A DNA stretch of 64,000 nt, from contig NZ_JXST01000022.1 in the NCBI RefSeq assembly GCF_000878195.1, forward strand, positions 1 through 64,000, read 5' to 3'. How positions within the stretch are numbered: position 1 is the stretch's first letter; each line of letters begins with the position of its first letter. Shown in pieces: positions 45,721-54,673 of the stretch. The DNA is from Mycolicibacterium llatzerense (GTDB taxonomy: Bacteria > Actinomycetota > Actinomycetes > Mycobacteriales > Mycobacteriaceae). Below the pieces are notes generated by a model that saw only the letters and a program-made list of their open reading frames with translations, had not been told where the DNA came from and did not search any database. The translations under genes were made by a program, and so were the position numbers.

Positions 45721-46848
45721 ATGCGGCTCACCGCCGATGAAGCAACCCTGCTGGGTGATTCGGTACGCGCTGTCTGCGACCAGCTCGCCACCGAAGAGCG
45801 GGTCCGCGCCGTTGCGTACGGAGGCGACGGTATCGATGCCGAGCTGTGGAGAATCCTCAGCAGGGAGGTCGGTGTTACAGCCATTGCGATCTCGCAGGAT
45901 CTCGGCGGCGCCGGCTACGGTGCGATGGCCCTCGGTGTGGTCGCCCACGAACTTGGCCGCGCGCTGGCGCCGGTGCCATTTCTTTCTTCGGTGGTTCTCG
46001 CCACCGGCCTGCTGCTCGAAGCCGCTGATTCAACCGAGGACGTCTTGGCAGCACTCGTCACCGGCGAACGAACCGCGGCGGCGATCCTCGGACTCGACGG
46101 CGGTCCGTGGGCACCCGGTACCCCGATCGTTACCGCCACCCGCATCGACAGCGGGTGGACATTGCGCGGAACCGCACGACATGTGCTCGGCGCTCAACAC
46201 GCCGACGAACTAGTCGTCGTCGCTCTGCCCGACTACAGCGACGAGCCGGCAGTCTTCATCCTCCACGCCGACACCGAGGGCGTCACCCGCACGCCCGAGC
46301 GCGTACTTGACGCCACCCGGCCGATGGCCACGGTTTGTTTCACCGCCAGTCACGCCCGGAGACTCGCCGGCCCGCGACCCGCTGCTGTTGCGATCGCCAG
46401 GGCCGTGCACCGAGCTATCGCAGTGCTCTCTGCCGAGCAGGTGGGTAGTCACGAACGGGTTCTGGAAATCGCCGTGGACTACGCCCGCACCCGAACCCAA
46501 TTTGGTCGCGCCATCGGCAGCTTCCAGGCCGTCAAACACCGCTGCGCCGATATGCTCGTGAACCTTGAATGGTCACGGTCGGCGTCGCACGCGGCGTTGC
46601 AAGCTGCCGATGATGTTGGCGACGGCGCAGCCGGAGAACTCGAGTGGCGCGCAAGCATGGCCAAAGCGGTGTGCTCAGAAGCGTTGCGCGACGCAACACA
46701 TGCCAACTTACAAATCCACGGTGGCATCGGCTTCACGTGGGAGGACGCCGCGCATCTCTATCTCCGGCGGGCCCGGACCGACGAAGTCCTGTTCGGGCGC
46801 CCCTCGCTGCACTGGGAGCAGCTGAGAGACAAGGCCGAATTGCTATGA
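45721..46848 (+). CDS. acyl-CoA dehydrogenase, small-type subunit of pair 1
   Basis: 375 aa. Acyl-CoA dehydrogenase fold with C-terminal RTQFGRAIGSFQAVKH and IHGGIGFTWE, but lacking the central SEPxAGSD flavin/substrate segment; this is the pattern of the beta subunit of heteromeric FadE enzymes. ATG 45721 follows a long purine run GGAGGAGGGGAGG. Paired with the next gene (SEPGAGSD present). Confidence 0.83.
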   Translation: MRLTADEATLLGDSVRAVCDQLATEERVRAVAYGGDGIDAELWRILSREVGVTAIAISQDLGGAGYGAMALGVVAHELGRALAPVPFLSSVVLATGLLLEAADSTEDVLAALVTGERTAAAILGLDGGPWAPGTPIVTATRIDSGWTLRGTARHVLGAQHADELVVVALPDYSDEPAVFILHADTEGVTRTPERVLDATRPMATVCFTASHARRLAGPRPAAVAIARAVHRAIAVLSAEQVGSHERVLEIAVDYARTRTQFGRAIGSFQAVKHRCADMLVNLEWSRSASHAALQAADDVGDGAAGELEWRASMAKAVCSEALRDATHANLQIHGGIGFTWEDAAHLYLRRARTDEVLFGRPSLHWEQLRDKAELL

Positions 46849-46901
46849 CCGCCAACCGAATCGACGACGCCACAGCTCCCGGCGGAAATGCGGGCCGATG
46901 A
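46845..46901 (+). CDS. 18-aa linker ORF between dehydrogenase genes
   Basis: ATG 46845 overlaps the upstream stop (ATGA) and its TGA overlaps the double ATG of the next gene. It exactly bridges the 49-bp gap. No Shine-Dalgarno of its own beyond that of the upstream 3' end. Most likely a translational-coupling device rather than a functional peptide. Confidence 0.25.
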   Translation: MTANRIDDATAPGGNAGR

Positions 46902-48034
46902 TGGAACCCAAAGAAGACGCTGAGGCGATCCGTGCGGAAATCCGCCAATTCTTGGTCTCCGCGCCCAAGCCGGACGGGTTGCGCAATTATGGCCCCACTC
47001 CCACCGACGACGACGTCGCCCCTGGCCGGCAGTGGCATCGCTATCTCGCCGAACACGGCTACGCCTGCCTGCACTGGCCGACCCAGCACGGCGGGCAGGA
47101 CGCGTCCGTCTTGCGCCAAGCGATTTTCGCTGAAGAATGTGCTCGCGCCGGGGTCCCCCGGCAGCTCGGAATTACCGCGATCGACTTGGTCGGGCCCATC
47201 CTCGTCCACTTCGGCACAGCCCTACAGCAGAGCCGATACCTGGAGTCGATCCGGCTCGGCGAGCACGTGTGGACCCAGCTGTTCTCCGAACCAGGTGCCG
47301 GGTCCGACCTCGCCGGCGTCCGCACACGCGCCGAGAAGACAACAACGGGATGGCGTGTCAACGGCCAAAAGGTGTGGAGCTCAGCAGCCAACTCAGCGCA
47401 ATACGGTCTGCTGCTGGCACGCACCGGTACCGACAGCCATCACGGCCTCAGCATGTTCGTCGTGCCGATGGACGCAGCCGGCGTAACCGTGCGGCCGGTG
47501 ATCCAGATCGACGGCGAGAGCAAGTTCAACGAAGTCTTCCTCGACGAAGTCGAACTTGACGAAGACGCCTTGATCGGCCAAACCGGACAAGGCTGGCAGC
47601 TCGCCATGTTCACCCTCGGCCGCGAACGGCTGACGCTGGGCTCCCAAGCGGTATCGATGTTCAAACAACACGCGCAGATGGCTCAGGCAGCGCGCGACCG
47701 CGGACTTTTGGATCCCGTGCTCGCGAGGTCGCTCACCCGGCTCTGGACGAAAATGTGGCTACTACGGGCCACGTGGCAGCGCGCCGTCGAGCACGGTGAC
47801 CTCGCCTCACCAGCTTTCTCAGTGCTCAAACTCATGACCTCGGAAACCGACCGCGACCTCGGAGACTTGGCCACAGATGTGCTCGGCACGGACGCCTGCG
47901 CGCATTCCGACGACAACGACCTGGTTCACAGCATGTTGGTCGGCCGCGCCCAGACCATCCTGGGCGGAACCAGCGAAATCCAGCGCAACGTCCTCGGCGA
48001 ACGCGTCCTGGGCCTTCCCAAAGAACCACGCTGA
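46898..48034 (+). CDS. acyl-CoA dehydrogenase, flavin-motif subunit of pair 1
   Basis: 378 aa. FSEPGAGSDLAGVRT at residues 129-143 and the C-terminal GGTSEIQRNVLGERVLGLP are typical. Forms a predicted alpha2beta2 enzyme with the 45.7-kb product, as in FadE26-27 or FadE28-29 of cholesterol side-chain oxidation. Starts at ATGATG immediately after the linker ORF. Confidence 0.85.
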   Translation: MMEPKEDAEAIRAEIRQFLVSAPKPDGLRNYGPTPTDDDVAPGRQWHRYLAEHGYACLHWPTQHGGQDASVLRQAIFAEECARAGVPRQLGITAIDLVGPILVHFGTALQQSRYLESIRLGEHVWTQLFSEPGAGSDLAGVRTRAEKTTTGWRVNGQKVWSSAANSAQYGLLLARTGTDSHHGLSMFVVPMDAAGVTVRPVIQIDGESKFNEVFLDEVELDEDALIGQTGQGWQLAMFTLGRERLTLGSQAVSMFKQHAQMAQAARDRGLLDPVLARSLTRLWTKMWLLRATWQRAVEHGDLASPAFSVLKLMTSETDRDLGDLATDVLGTDACAHSDDNDLVHSMLVGRAQTILGGTSEIQRNVLGERVLGLPKEPR

Positions 48035-48087
48035 CGCCGCCCGCATCTCACCGTCCAATACTGCGTAAGGCTAAGGAGCCAAATCCC

Positions 48088-48996
48088 ATGACCGCACCTT
48101 TGAGCGGGCAAGTCGTCCTTGTTACCGGCGGCGGACGCGGCATCGGACGCAGCCACTGCCTGGCTCTGGCCGGGCTCGGCGCCGCCGTCGTCGTGAATGA
48201 CCCCGGGGTCAGCCGCGACGGCAGTGGCGGCCAACCCGCACCGGCGGCAGCCGTCGTCGAGGAGATCAAAGCCGCCGGCGGAAGCGCCATTGCCCACACC
48301 GGTTCCGTGTCATCGTGGTCCGACGCTGCCGACATGATCTCCGCAGCGATCGACACCTTTGGCACGCTGACCGGGGTGGTCAACAACGCCGGCATCCTGC
48401 GCGACGCCACCGTGGCGACCAGCACCGAAGAGGATTGGGATGCTGTGATCGCAGTGCACCTGAAGGGCACGTTCGCCGTCACCAGACACGCCTGTGCGTA
48501 CTGGCGTGGCCAATCGAAATCCGGCCGCCAGGTCGACGCGCACGTCGTCAACACCACCTCAGGTGCCGGTTTGTGGGGCAACGTAGGGCAATGCGCGTAC
48601 GGGGCCGCGAAAGCAGCCATAGCGAACCTGACTGTCGTCACCGCGCTCGAGGCGCGTCGCTACGGCGTTGCGGTGAACGCGATCTCGCCCCTGGCGGTGA
48701 CCCGAATCAGTGAGGATTTCTTCGGTGCCCACCAGGCCGCTGACGCTGCATTCGACCCAGCCCGCAGTTCACCGGTGGTGGCGTGGTTGCAGTCACCGGA
48801 GTCCTCCTGGCTGACCGGGCAGATCCTGCGCATCAACGGTGCTCAGCTCACCAAGGTGGAAGGATTTACGGAAGCTGCGAGCTGCTATCACGCCAGTAAC
48901 GGAGAGTCGCTGCAGTACAACGAAATTGGTGATGCTGCCAGCTGGCTCTACGGTACCGCGCCCCGTGGTCTCGCGGGTCCGCTCCCCCACATCTGA
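48088..48996 (+). CDS. SDR dehydrogenase, multifunctional-enzyme (3-hydroxyacyl-CoA) type
   Basis: 302 aa. Cofactor motif TGGGRGIG (about 13-20), NNAG, and catalytic YGAAK intact. The sequence resembles the dehydrogenase domain of peroxisomal multifunctional enzyme type 2 (VVVNDPGVSRDGSGG). Probably oxidises a 3-hydroxyacyl-CoA made by a MaoC or crotonase hydratase. 53 bp after the dehydrogenase pair. Confidence 0.86.
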   Translation: MTAPLSGQVVLVTGGGRGIGRSHCLALAGLGAAVVVNDPGVSRDGSGGQPAPAAAVVEEIKAAGGSAIAHTGSVSSWSDAADMISAAIDTFGTLTGVVNNAGILRDATVATSTEEDWDAVIAVHLKGTFAVTRHACAYWRGQSKSGRQVDAHVVNTTSGAGLWGNVGQCAYGAAKAAIANLTVVTALEARRYGVAVNAISPLAVTRISEDFFGAHQAADAAFDPARSSPVVAWLQSPESSWLTGQILRINGAQLTKVEGFTEAASCYHASNGESLQYNEIGDAASWLYGTAPRGLAGPLPHI

Positions 48997-49060
48997 CCCG
49001 ACAGGGCCAGGACCCGAAAAGCCCGGGGCCGCCGCGGCCCTACCAGAGCGAGGAGAAGCG

Positions 49061-50266
49061 ATGCCCGTACCCGCCGACGGCACCTGTACCGACCGTGCTC
49101 GGGCTTACCACCTAGACCTCGCGCACTACCGGCACGAGTTCCGCCGCTATCTGCGTCACTTGGAGTGGTCCACCCAATGGCGCGACACTCCACACACCAG
49201 TGCCGAATCGGCAATGGCCCACGGCGCTACCGTGCTAGCCCGACTCCACCAGGCCGGCTGGAACCGCTACGGCTGGCCCGAACACGCAGGTGGATTGGGC
49301 GGCAACGAATTACACCGTGCCGTGTACTACGAAGAACTCGGTCACGCCATGCTCCCGGTACCCGCCCAGCACTGGACGTTGGAAACCCTGGGCCCCGCTC
49401 TCATCAAATTCGCCCCCGCGCTGGCGTCGGCATATCTACCTGGCTATCTCCGCGGCGCCGAGTGGTGGGGGCAGTGCTTCTCAGAGCCGGAAGCCGGCAG
49501 TGACCTGGCAGCATTGCGGACCCGCGGCACCGACGACGGTCGCGGCGGACTCATCGTCAACGGTCAGAAGATATGGACCAGTCAAGGCCCGACCGCGACC
49601 CGGCTGCTCGCGCTCGTACGTACCGGTACCACCGAAAGCCGCCACCGTGGTTTGACGATGGTGCTGGTCGACGCCGATACCCCCGGCGTCACCGTACGTC
49701 CGATCGCCTTGGCCAGCGGACGCCGCGAACTCGCTGAGGTGTTCTTTGACCACGTCAGGGTGCCCAACACCCGAATCGTCGGCGAAATCGACGGCGGCTG
49801 GGCCGTCGCAATGCATCTCATGCAATACGAACGAGGCATGTACGGATACGCAGTACTGACCAGCGCGCTGACAGAACTTGGGCGGCTGCGCACGCACATC
49901 AGTGCCTACGGCGCCTCGCCCGCGCAACGTGAACGATTCGCCCGCACATATGTCGCGGTGCTGGCCGCCCAGGCCCGCACCGCCGACACAGTGCACAAAC
50001 TGGCCGACGCCAGCGTCGTCGGCCCCGGCAGCAGCATTGACAAACTGTTGTTCAGCAAAGCTGAAAAGGCTGTCCATGAACTGATTTTCGAGATCAAGCA
50101 CGACTTCATCGTCACCGGCGCTCCGTCCGGCACCCCCGAAGAGCGGAACCACGCCCGCGCTGACTGGTGGTACTCGAGAGCGGCAACCATCATGGGCGGT
50201 ACCGCCGAAGTGCAACGCGGCATCATCGCCGACCACATCCTGCAGCTGCCTAGGGAGAAACGCTGA
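49061..50266 (+). CDS. acyl-CoA dehydrogenase, flavin-motif subunit of pair 2
   Basis: 401 aa. FSEPEAGSDLAALRT from residue 140, GGTAEVQRGIIADHILQLP at the C-terminus. ATG 49061 has CGAGGAG upstream. Its stop overlaps the next start by one base (TGATG), a tight coupling expected for subunits of one enzyme. Confidence 0.86.
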   Translation: MPVPADGTCTDRARAYHLDLAHYRHEFRRYLRHLEWSTQWRDTPHTSAESAMAHGATVLARLHQAGWNRYGWPEHAGGLGGNELHRAVYYEELGHAMLPVPAQHWTLETLGPALIKFAPALASAYLPGYLRGAEWWGQCFSEPEAGSDLAALRTRGTDDGRGGLIVNGQKIWTSQGPTATRLLALVRTGTTESRHRGLTMVLVDADTPGVTVRPIALASGRRELAEVFFDHVRVPNTRIVGEIDGGWAVAMHLMQYERGMYGYAVLTSALTELGRLRTHISAYGASPAQRERFARTYVAVLAAQARTADTVHKLADASVVGPGSSIDKLLFSKAEKAVHELIFEIKHDFIVTGAPSGTPEERNHARADWWYSRAATIMGGTAEVQRGIIADHILQLPREKR

Positions 50267-51237
50267 TGCCCACTATCGATGACGACGCTTGGCCGATGGT
50301 CGAAGAAGCCATCTTGCGCCTTTTTGCGGGCCTACCCGCCGGAGAGCATCTAAGGCTTGGGCAACGGTTGGTCGAAATGGGTTGGGAGGAAATCGAATCG
50401 GAATATCCGATCGAATCCGTCGAGCTACTGTTTCGCGCGCAGGGCCGACACCTCGCACAAACTGACTGCCTCGACCGAGTGATGCTCGCGGAGCTGAGAC
50501 CCGCCATTCACGGCGCCGCCGACTCAGTCCTACTACCGCTCCCTGACACCGTTGTGCCCGACCGACAGCAGGTCACCGGAATTGTGCTGGGCCCGCTGCA
50601 CGGACGGGTCGCGGTTCCGGTGCTCGGTCCGCACGGGGCCATAACTTTGGCCGTCATCGACGCCCAGCATCTCCGTGGCGTCGCCCTCGACACTTTCGAC
50701 CCGACCACTCGTTGGACTCGCGTGTGGGGCCCGCGTCCGATCACTGCCTCCGTCGACGCCACCCCGGAGTGGAATCGCGCGATTGCCGCCGCACATCGCG
50801 CATTGGCCACCGAGTTGACCGCGGTTACCGAACAAGCTCTTCAGATCGCAGTGGAACACGTGGCGGTTCGCACACAATTCGGAACCGCAATCGGCGCGTT
50901 TCAATCCCCTCGTCATCTGTTGGCCGATGCCTGGGCTGACTTGGCCGCTGCCCAAGCCTTGACCACGAACGCATGGCGCTATGGCGGACTGCTCTCGGCG
51001 CAGGTGGCCAAGGCCGCAGCCGGCCGCGCCCACCGCGTCGCCGCAGACGCGGCGATGCAAGTCTGCGGAGCGATCGGATTGACTGCCGAGCACCCACTGC
51101 ACCGCTGCGTCACCCGAGGCGTGCAGCTCGACGCGTTGTGCGGTTCCTACTCTCAGCTTGAGACGCAGTTGGCCGAGCAGCTTTTCGCGACCGATGACGC
51201 CCAAGCCGCCCTGCCTGCGGTCATCGCCTGCGGCTGA
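50266..51237 (+). CDS. acyl-CoA dehydrogenase, small-type subunit of pair 2
   Basis: 323 aa, shorter than a full dehydrogenase. C-terminal RTQFGTAIGAFQSPRH and CGAIGLTAEHPLH match beta subunits; no SEPxAGSD segment. The N-terminal 60 residues are unusually acidic and Trp-containing. Predicted partner of the preceding gene product. A 12-bp hairpin follows, shared with the convergent thiolase gene. Confidence 0.82.
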   Translation: MPTIDDDAWPMVEEAILRLFAGLPAGEHLRLGQRLVEMGWEEIESEYPIESVELLFRAQGRHLAQTDCLDRVMLAELRPAIHGAADSVLLPLPDTVVPDRQQVTGIVLGPLHGRVAVPVLGPHGAITLAVIDAQHLRGVALDTFDPTTRWTRVWGPRPITASVDATPEWNRAIAAAHRALATELTAVTEQALQIAVEHVAVRTQFGTAIGAFQSPRHLLADAWADLAAAQALTTNAWRYGGLLSAQVAKAAAGRAHRVAADAAMQVCGAIGLTAEHPLHRCVTRGVQLDALCGSYSQLETQLAEQLFATDDAQAALPAVIACG

Positions 51238-51269
51238 CCACAGACTCCTCCGAATGCAAATTCCATCCG

Positions 51270-51301
51270 ATGCTGGCGGGCACCTTGGCGCCCGCCAGCA
51301 T
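51270..51301. terminator. bidirectional terminator between convergent operons
   Basis: Perfect 12-bp stem ATGCTGGCGGGC / GCCCGCCAGCAT with an 8-nt loop in the 71-bp gap between two convergent stops. No strong U-run in either direction, as is usual at this GC content. Confidence 0.7.
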
Positions 51302-51308
51302 TCGGCCC

Positions 51309-52469
51309 CTACCCCCTGTCGGCAGACAGGATCGTGACTGCAGCCACCGCGGTCGGTCCACCGACGTTGTGCGCCAGACCAATACGGGCACCGTCTACCT
51401 GGTTCACCGCCTCGCCACGTAGTTGACTGAACAGTTCGTAGCACTGAGCGACGCCCGTTGCGCCCGGTGGATGTCCCTTGGCCTTGAGGCCTCCGCTGGG
51501 GTTGACCGGCAGCGCACCGCCAACATAGGTCTGGCCTGACTCGATCAACTTGTAGGCCATATGGCGTTCAGCGAAGCCGAGGTCCTCGTAGCTGATCAGT
51601 TCTACTCCGGTAAAGCAGTCATGCACCTCGGCCACGTCGATATCGTGCGGACCGATACCCGCCATGGACATAGCAGCCTTTGCCGCGCGTACCGTCGCGG
51701 GGAACGAGGTCATGTCGTCCTTGTGCTGATGCATCACCTTGTCCATGCCCAGCCCAACACCACGAACCCAGACCGGTCGGTCCGTGTAACGGTCGACGAC
51801 GTCTTCAGCAGCGAGAATTACCGCTGCGGCGCCGTCGCTCTGTGGGGTGCAGTCATACAACCCGAACGGGTCGACGACTATCGGCGCGGTCAGCGCCTGC
51901 TCGACAGTGATCTCGTAGCGCAGCTGTGCCTTTGGGTTCTTGACCGCATGGAAGTGGTTCTTCACCGCCACCATCGCCATATGTTCCTTGGTGGCAGGCG
52001 ATTCGTGCAGGTAACGGGTTACGTGAAGGGCGAAATTCGCCGGCGCTACCAGACCCAGCGGATAGTCCCAGGCATTGTCGCGGGTCAGCGTCGCCCATTC
52101 CCAGAAAGTCGAATTCGTCGCCGTTTCCCGCACTTTGTCCGCCCCGAGTACCAGCACCACGTCGTACAAGCCCGAAGCGATCGCGATCGCGCCATTACGA
52201 ACGGCGTCATTGCCTGTCGCACAAGCATTCTCGACCCTGCTAACCGGTATTTCGGTGAGATCGAGAGTATCGGCCACGATGCCCGTCGGGAACCCATCGC
52301 TGGTGGTCAGCTCGCCGAACCAGACAGCATCGATGTCAGCCTTTTCGATCCCCTTGTCGACATGTGCCGCCGCTTCGGCATAGGCCATCGGCACCAAATC
52401 TTTGAGACCCAGACCGAAATGTTCAGCGAACGGCGTCATCCCGGCCCCGACGATTGCAACGTTCCTCAT
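51309..52469 (-). CDS. SCP-x-type thiolase (lipid-transfer protein family)
   Basis: 386 aa. Nucleophile Cys83 in ENACATGNDA, HDCFTG and C-terminal HNVGGPT are kept, so it should be a real thiolase rather than only a fold relative. Family members cleave 3-ketoacyl-CoAs of sterol side chains (FadA5, SCP-x) or act as retro-aldolases (Ltp2). Start ATG 52469 overlaps the stop of the OB-fold partner by 4 bp, arguing for a complex. Confidence 0.87.
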   Translation of the reverse strand: MRNVAIVGAGMTPFAEHFGLGLKDLVPMAYAEAAAHVDKGIEKADIDAVWFGELTTSDGFPTGIVADTLDLTEIPVSRVENACATGNDAVRNGAIAIASGLYDVVLVLGADKVRETATNSTFWEWATLTRDNAWDYPLGLVAPANFALHVTRYLHESPATKEHMAMVAVKNHFHAVKNPKAQLRYEITVEQALTAPIVVDPFGLYDCTPQSDGAAAVILAAEDVVDRYTDRPVWVRGVGLGMDKVMHQHKDDMTSFPATVRAAKAAMSMAGIGPHDIDVAEVHDCFTGVELISYEDLGFAERHMAYKLIESGQTYVGGALPVNPSGGLKAKGHPPGATGVAQCYELFSQLRGEAVNQVDGARIGLAHNVGGPTAVAAVTILSADRG

Positions 52470-53671
52470 GCTGCCACTCCTTGCTTTCCCGGCCAGAATG
52501 CATAGCCATAATCTGGAATACCGGTCCGGACCGCGATCCTGCGGAACACCACCGCACCGGACTGTCCAACTGCCACCTCTCCGGCCGCTACGCCGGTCAC
52601 TTTGAGCAACACCCGCACCGGGCTCTCGTCAAGTTGGACCACCGCCAATGAATAGGGTCCCGGCAAGTCGGGAACTGCGATCCTCACCGTTGTGTGGGTA
52701 TAGACGGTGCCGGTGCGCGGCAGCGGCTGCATCCCATAAGGGGCCACCAGCTCGCCGGCCGAATCCACCCGCACTCGGGGCGGAAACACTGGTCGGGCCT
52801 CGATACCTGGCCGCTCTGCGAAAATTGCTGCCTCCCAGCGCAATTTCGACTCGAAGGCCCGCGCATAGGCGGCCAACGAGATCGGGATACCCGTCCCAGA
52901 TGAACAGATGACCGGCGGCAGCTCCCGGGCGGGTGGCTCGTCACGCACTACGAGCGCGGAGCCTTGGCCCAAGGACAACTCTGCCACCGTCACACTGGAC
53001 TGCTCGACGGCAACTATCCAGCCCGCCGCCCGTCGTTCGATCCCCTCAGCGATCGAACGCAGCACCGCCGCACCGGAACTGGCGAACTCGGTGATCGCCG
53101 CAGACGCGTGCCACTGTGAATCCAACTGCGCCGCCTTTGCACCAACGATCCCGACCACGGGGCCCGGACCCGACAAATTCAGCTGTGCCAGAGCGCCCTG
53201 AACACCCAGGTTGCGTTCGAGTCGGGCATCGCCATAGACGTGCCGCACTCCATCACGGCCCCGCGCCACTGTCGGCAGGCTACGGCTCCGCCGGGCCAGT
53301 ACCCGAAGCCGAGGCCCCGACGTTCCGGTCAATAGCGCGGCAGCACCACCTGACTCGTCGACTGCGATCAGCAGAGTGCTCTCAAATGCCTCTGCAACAA
53401 GGTCCAGAACTGTCGGCGCTCCGCCGAGCACTTCGGTGACAGCCACCTCGGCGGGCAGCGACAACCCGGCCAACAGCACCGCCCCGTTTCCACCTTCCAG
53501 CAGCGGAAAATCACGCGACACCAACACTACTCGGGTGGCAATGCCGGCTGGATCGGCCGCGCGTCCCGCAGCCACCGCCATCGTCACAGCATCTTCATCT
53601 GGCCCCGTCACACGCTTGCCGCCGACTTGCCATGGCGGCAGATATGTCCCGATCGACACGACCGCGCTCAT
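52466..53671 (-). CDS. HMG-CoA-synthase-like / OB-fold (DUF35-like) fusion, Cys-poor
   Basis: 401 aa. N-terminal about 260 residues resemble the thiolase-fold half of HMG-CoA synthase-like proteins (SIGTYLPPWQVGG, GPDEDAVTMAVAAGRAA). The C-terminal about 130 residues resemble the OB fold of DUF35 proteins (GELVAPYGMQPLPRTGTVYTHTTV, GPYSLAVVQLDE). The whole protein has one Cys: no active-site Cys and no CxxC zinc ribbon. So it is probably a structural partner that channels or binds acyl-CoA for the overlapping thiolase. Confidence 0.72.
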   Translation of the reverse strand: MSAVVSIGTYLPPWQVGGKRVTGPDEDAVTMAVAAGRAADPAGIATRVVLVSRDFPLLEGGNGAVLLAGLSLPAEVAVTEVLGGAPTVLDLVAEAFESTLLIAVDESGGAAALLTGTSGPRLRVLARRSRSLPTVARGRDGVRHVYGDARLERNLGVQGALAQLNLSGPGPVVGIVGAKAAQLDSQWHASAAITEFASSGAAVLRSIAEGIERRAAGWIVAVEQSSVTVAELSLGQGSALVVRDEPPARELPPVICSSGTGIPISLAAYARAFESKLRWEAAIFAERPGIEARPVFPPRVRVDSAGELVAPYGMQPLPRTGTVYTHTTVRIAVPDLPGPYSLAVVQLDESPVRVLLKVTGVAAGEVAVGQSGAVVFRRIAVRTGIPDYGYAFWPGKQGVAA

Positions 53672-53727
53672 TCGGGCCCCTTTTTTGGTTGGCGTGACGG
53701 GGTTGTTCCCTCATCACTCTTAGTAGG

Positions 53728-53753
53728 TATATAGTTATATCATTAACTATATA
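53728..53753. promoter_or_regulatory. 26-bp inverted repeat in the divergent thiolase/SDR promoter
   Basis: TATATAGTTA-6-TAACTATATA, perfect 10-bp arms (53728-53737 and 53744-53753), immediately following TAGTAGGTATAT (53721-53732). Lies in the 127-bp gap between two divergent operons. Strong candidate operator, with the GntR regulator at 57.0 kb or the IclR regulator as possible readers. Confidence 0.65.
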
Positions 53754-53798
53754 GCCAATTCGGGCGAGCTCACGCGAGCCGACGAAGGTAGGAGATCC

Positions 53799-54662
53799 GT
53801 GGAAAACACAACACCGCGCACACTGAACAATCGCGTTGTCATCATCACCGGCGCCAGCCGCGGCATCGGGCGCGAAATCGCCATCCGAGCCGGGGCCGAC
53901 GGCGCTCGTGTCGCGCTGCTGGCCAAGACGGCCACTCCGCACCCAAAGATCAGCGGAACTCTCACCGAGACAGCGCAAGCCGTCCGGGCCGCCGGCGGGC
54001 AAGCTCTATCACTGGTGTGCGATGTGCGCGACGCCGCCAATGTTCACAACGCGGTTACCGAAGTGGTCGCCACCTTTGGCGCCATCGACGTAATCATCAA
54101 CAACGCCGGCGCTCTGGACCTCCGCCGCACACCACAACTGCCACCGAGAAACTTCGAACGCCTGCTCGCCACAAACGTGGCAGGCCCATTCGCCCTTGTT
54201 CATGCCGCGTACGACCATCTGCGTCGCTCTGAGGCTGCGCACATCCTCAATATCTCGCCGCCGTTGAACCTGCAACCCTCTTGGGTGGGAGCCCACGCCG
54301 GTCACACTGTCGGCAAGTACGCCGAAAGTCTGTTAACCCTCGGTTGGGCAGCCGAATTCGCGTCTGTCCCCATCGCGGTCAACTCACTGTGGCCCGCCAC
54401 TACCGTCGCCAGCACCGGCATGATCACCGCGATGGGCGAAGACGTGGTGACGGCGCAGGCCCGGATCCCTCAGATCATGGCCGACGCCGCCCACGCGATC
54501 GTGACCCGACCTGCCGGCAGCTGCAGCGGCCACTTCTACACCGACGAAGCCGTCCTGGCCGAAGAAGGTGTCACCGACTTCTCGCGCTACCGGCTCGCAG
54601 CCTCCGAGGAAGACCTTGCTCCAAACTTCTACCTGCCCGCTGCCGCGCTACCCACTGTGTAG
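53799..54662 (+). CDS. HSDL2-like SDR with His in place of catalytic Tyr
   Basis: 287 aa. NADP motif TGASRGIG (about 17-24), LAKTATPHPKISGTL and NNAG are typical of the HSDL2/hydroxysteroid-dehydrogenase-like SDRs. Ser153 is present, but the catalytic Tyr of YxxxK is His169 (GHTVGKY; codon CAC at 54303-54305), Lys173 kept. It may be a hydratase-like or inactive paralogue, or use His as acid/base. GTG 53799 follows AAGGTAGGAG. Confidence 0.78.
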   Translation: MENTTPRTLNNRVVIITGASRGIGREIAIRAGADGARVALLAKTATPHPKISGTLTETAQAVRAAGGQALSLVCDVRDAANVHNAVTEVVATFGAIDVIINNAGALDLRRTPQLPPRNFERLLATNVAGPFALVHAAYDHLRRSEAAHILNISPPLNLQPSWVGAHAGHTVGKYAESLLTLGWAAEFASVPIAVNSLWPATTVASTGMITAMGEDVVTAQARIPQIMADAAHAIVTRPAGSCSGHFYTDEAVLAEEGVTDFSRYRLAASEEDLAPNFYLPAAALPTV

Positions 54663-54673
54663 AGGTGAATCCG

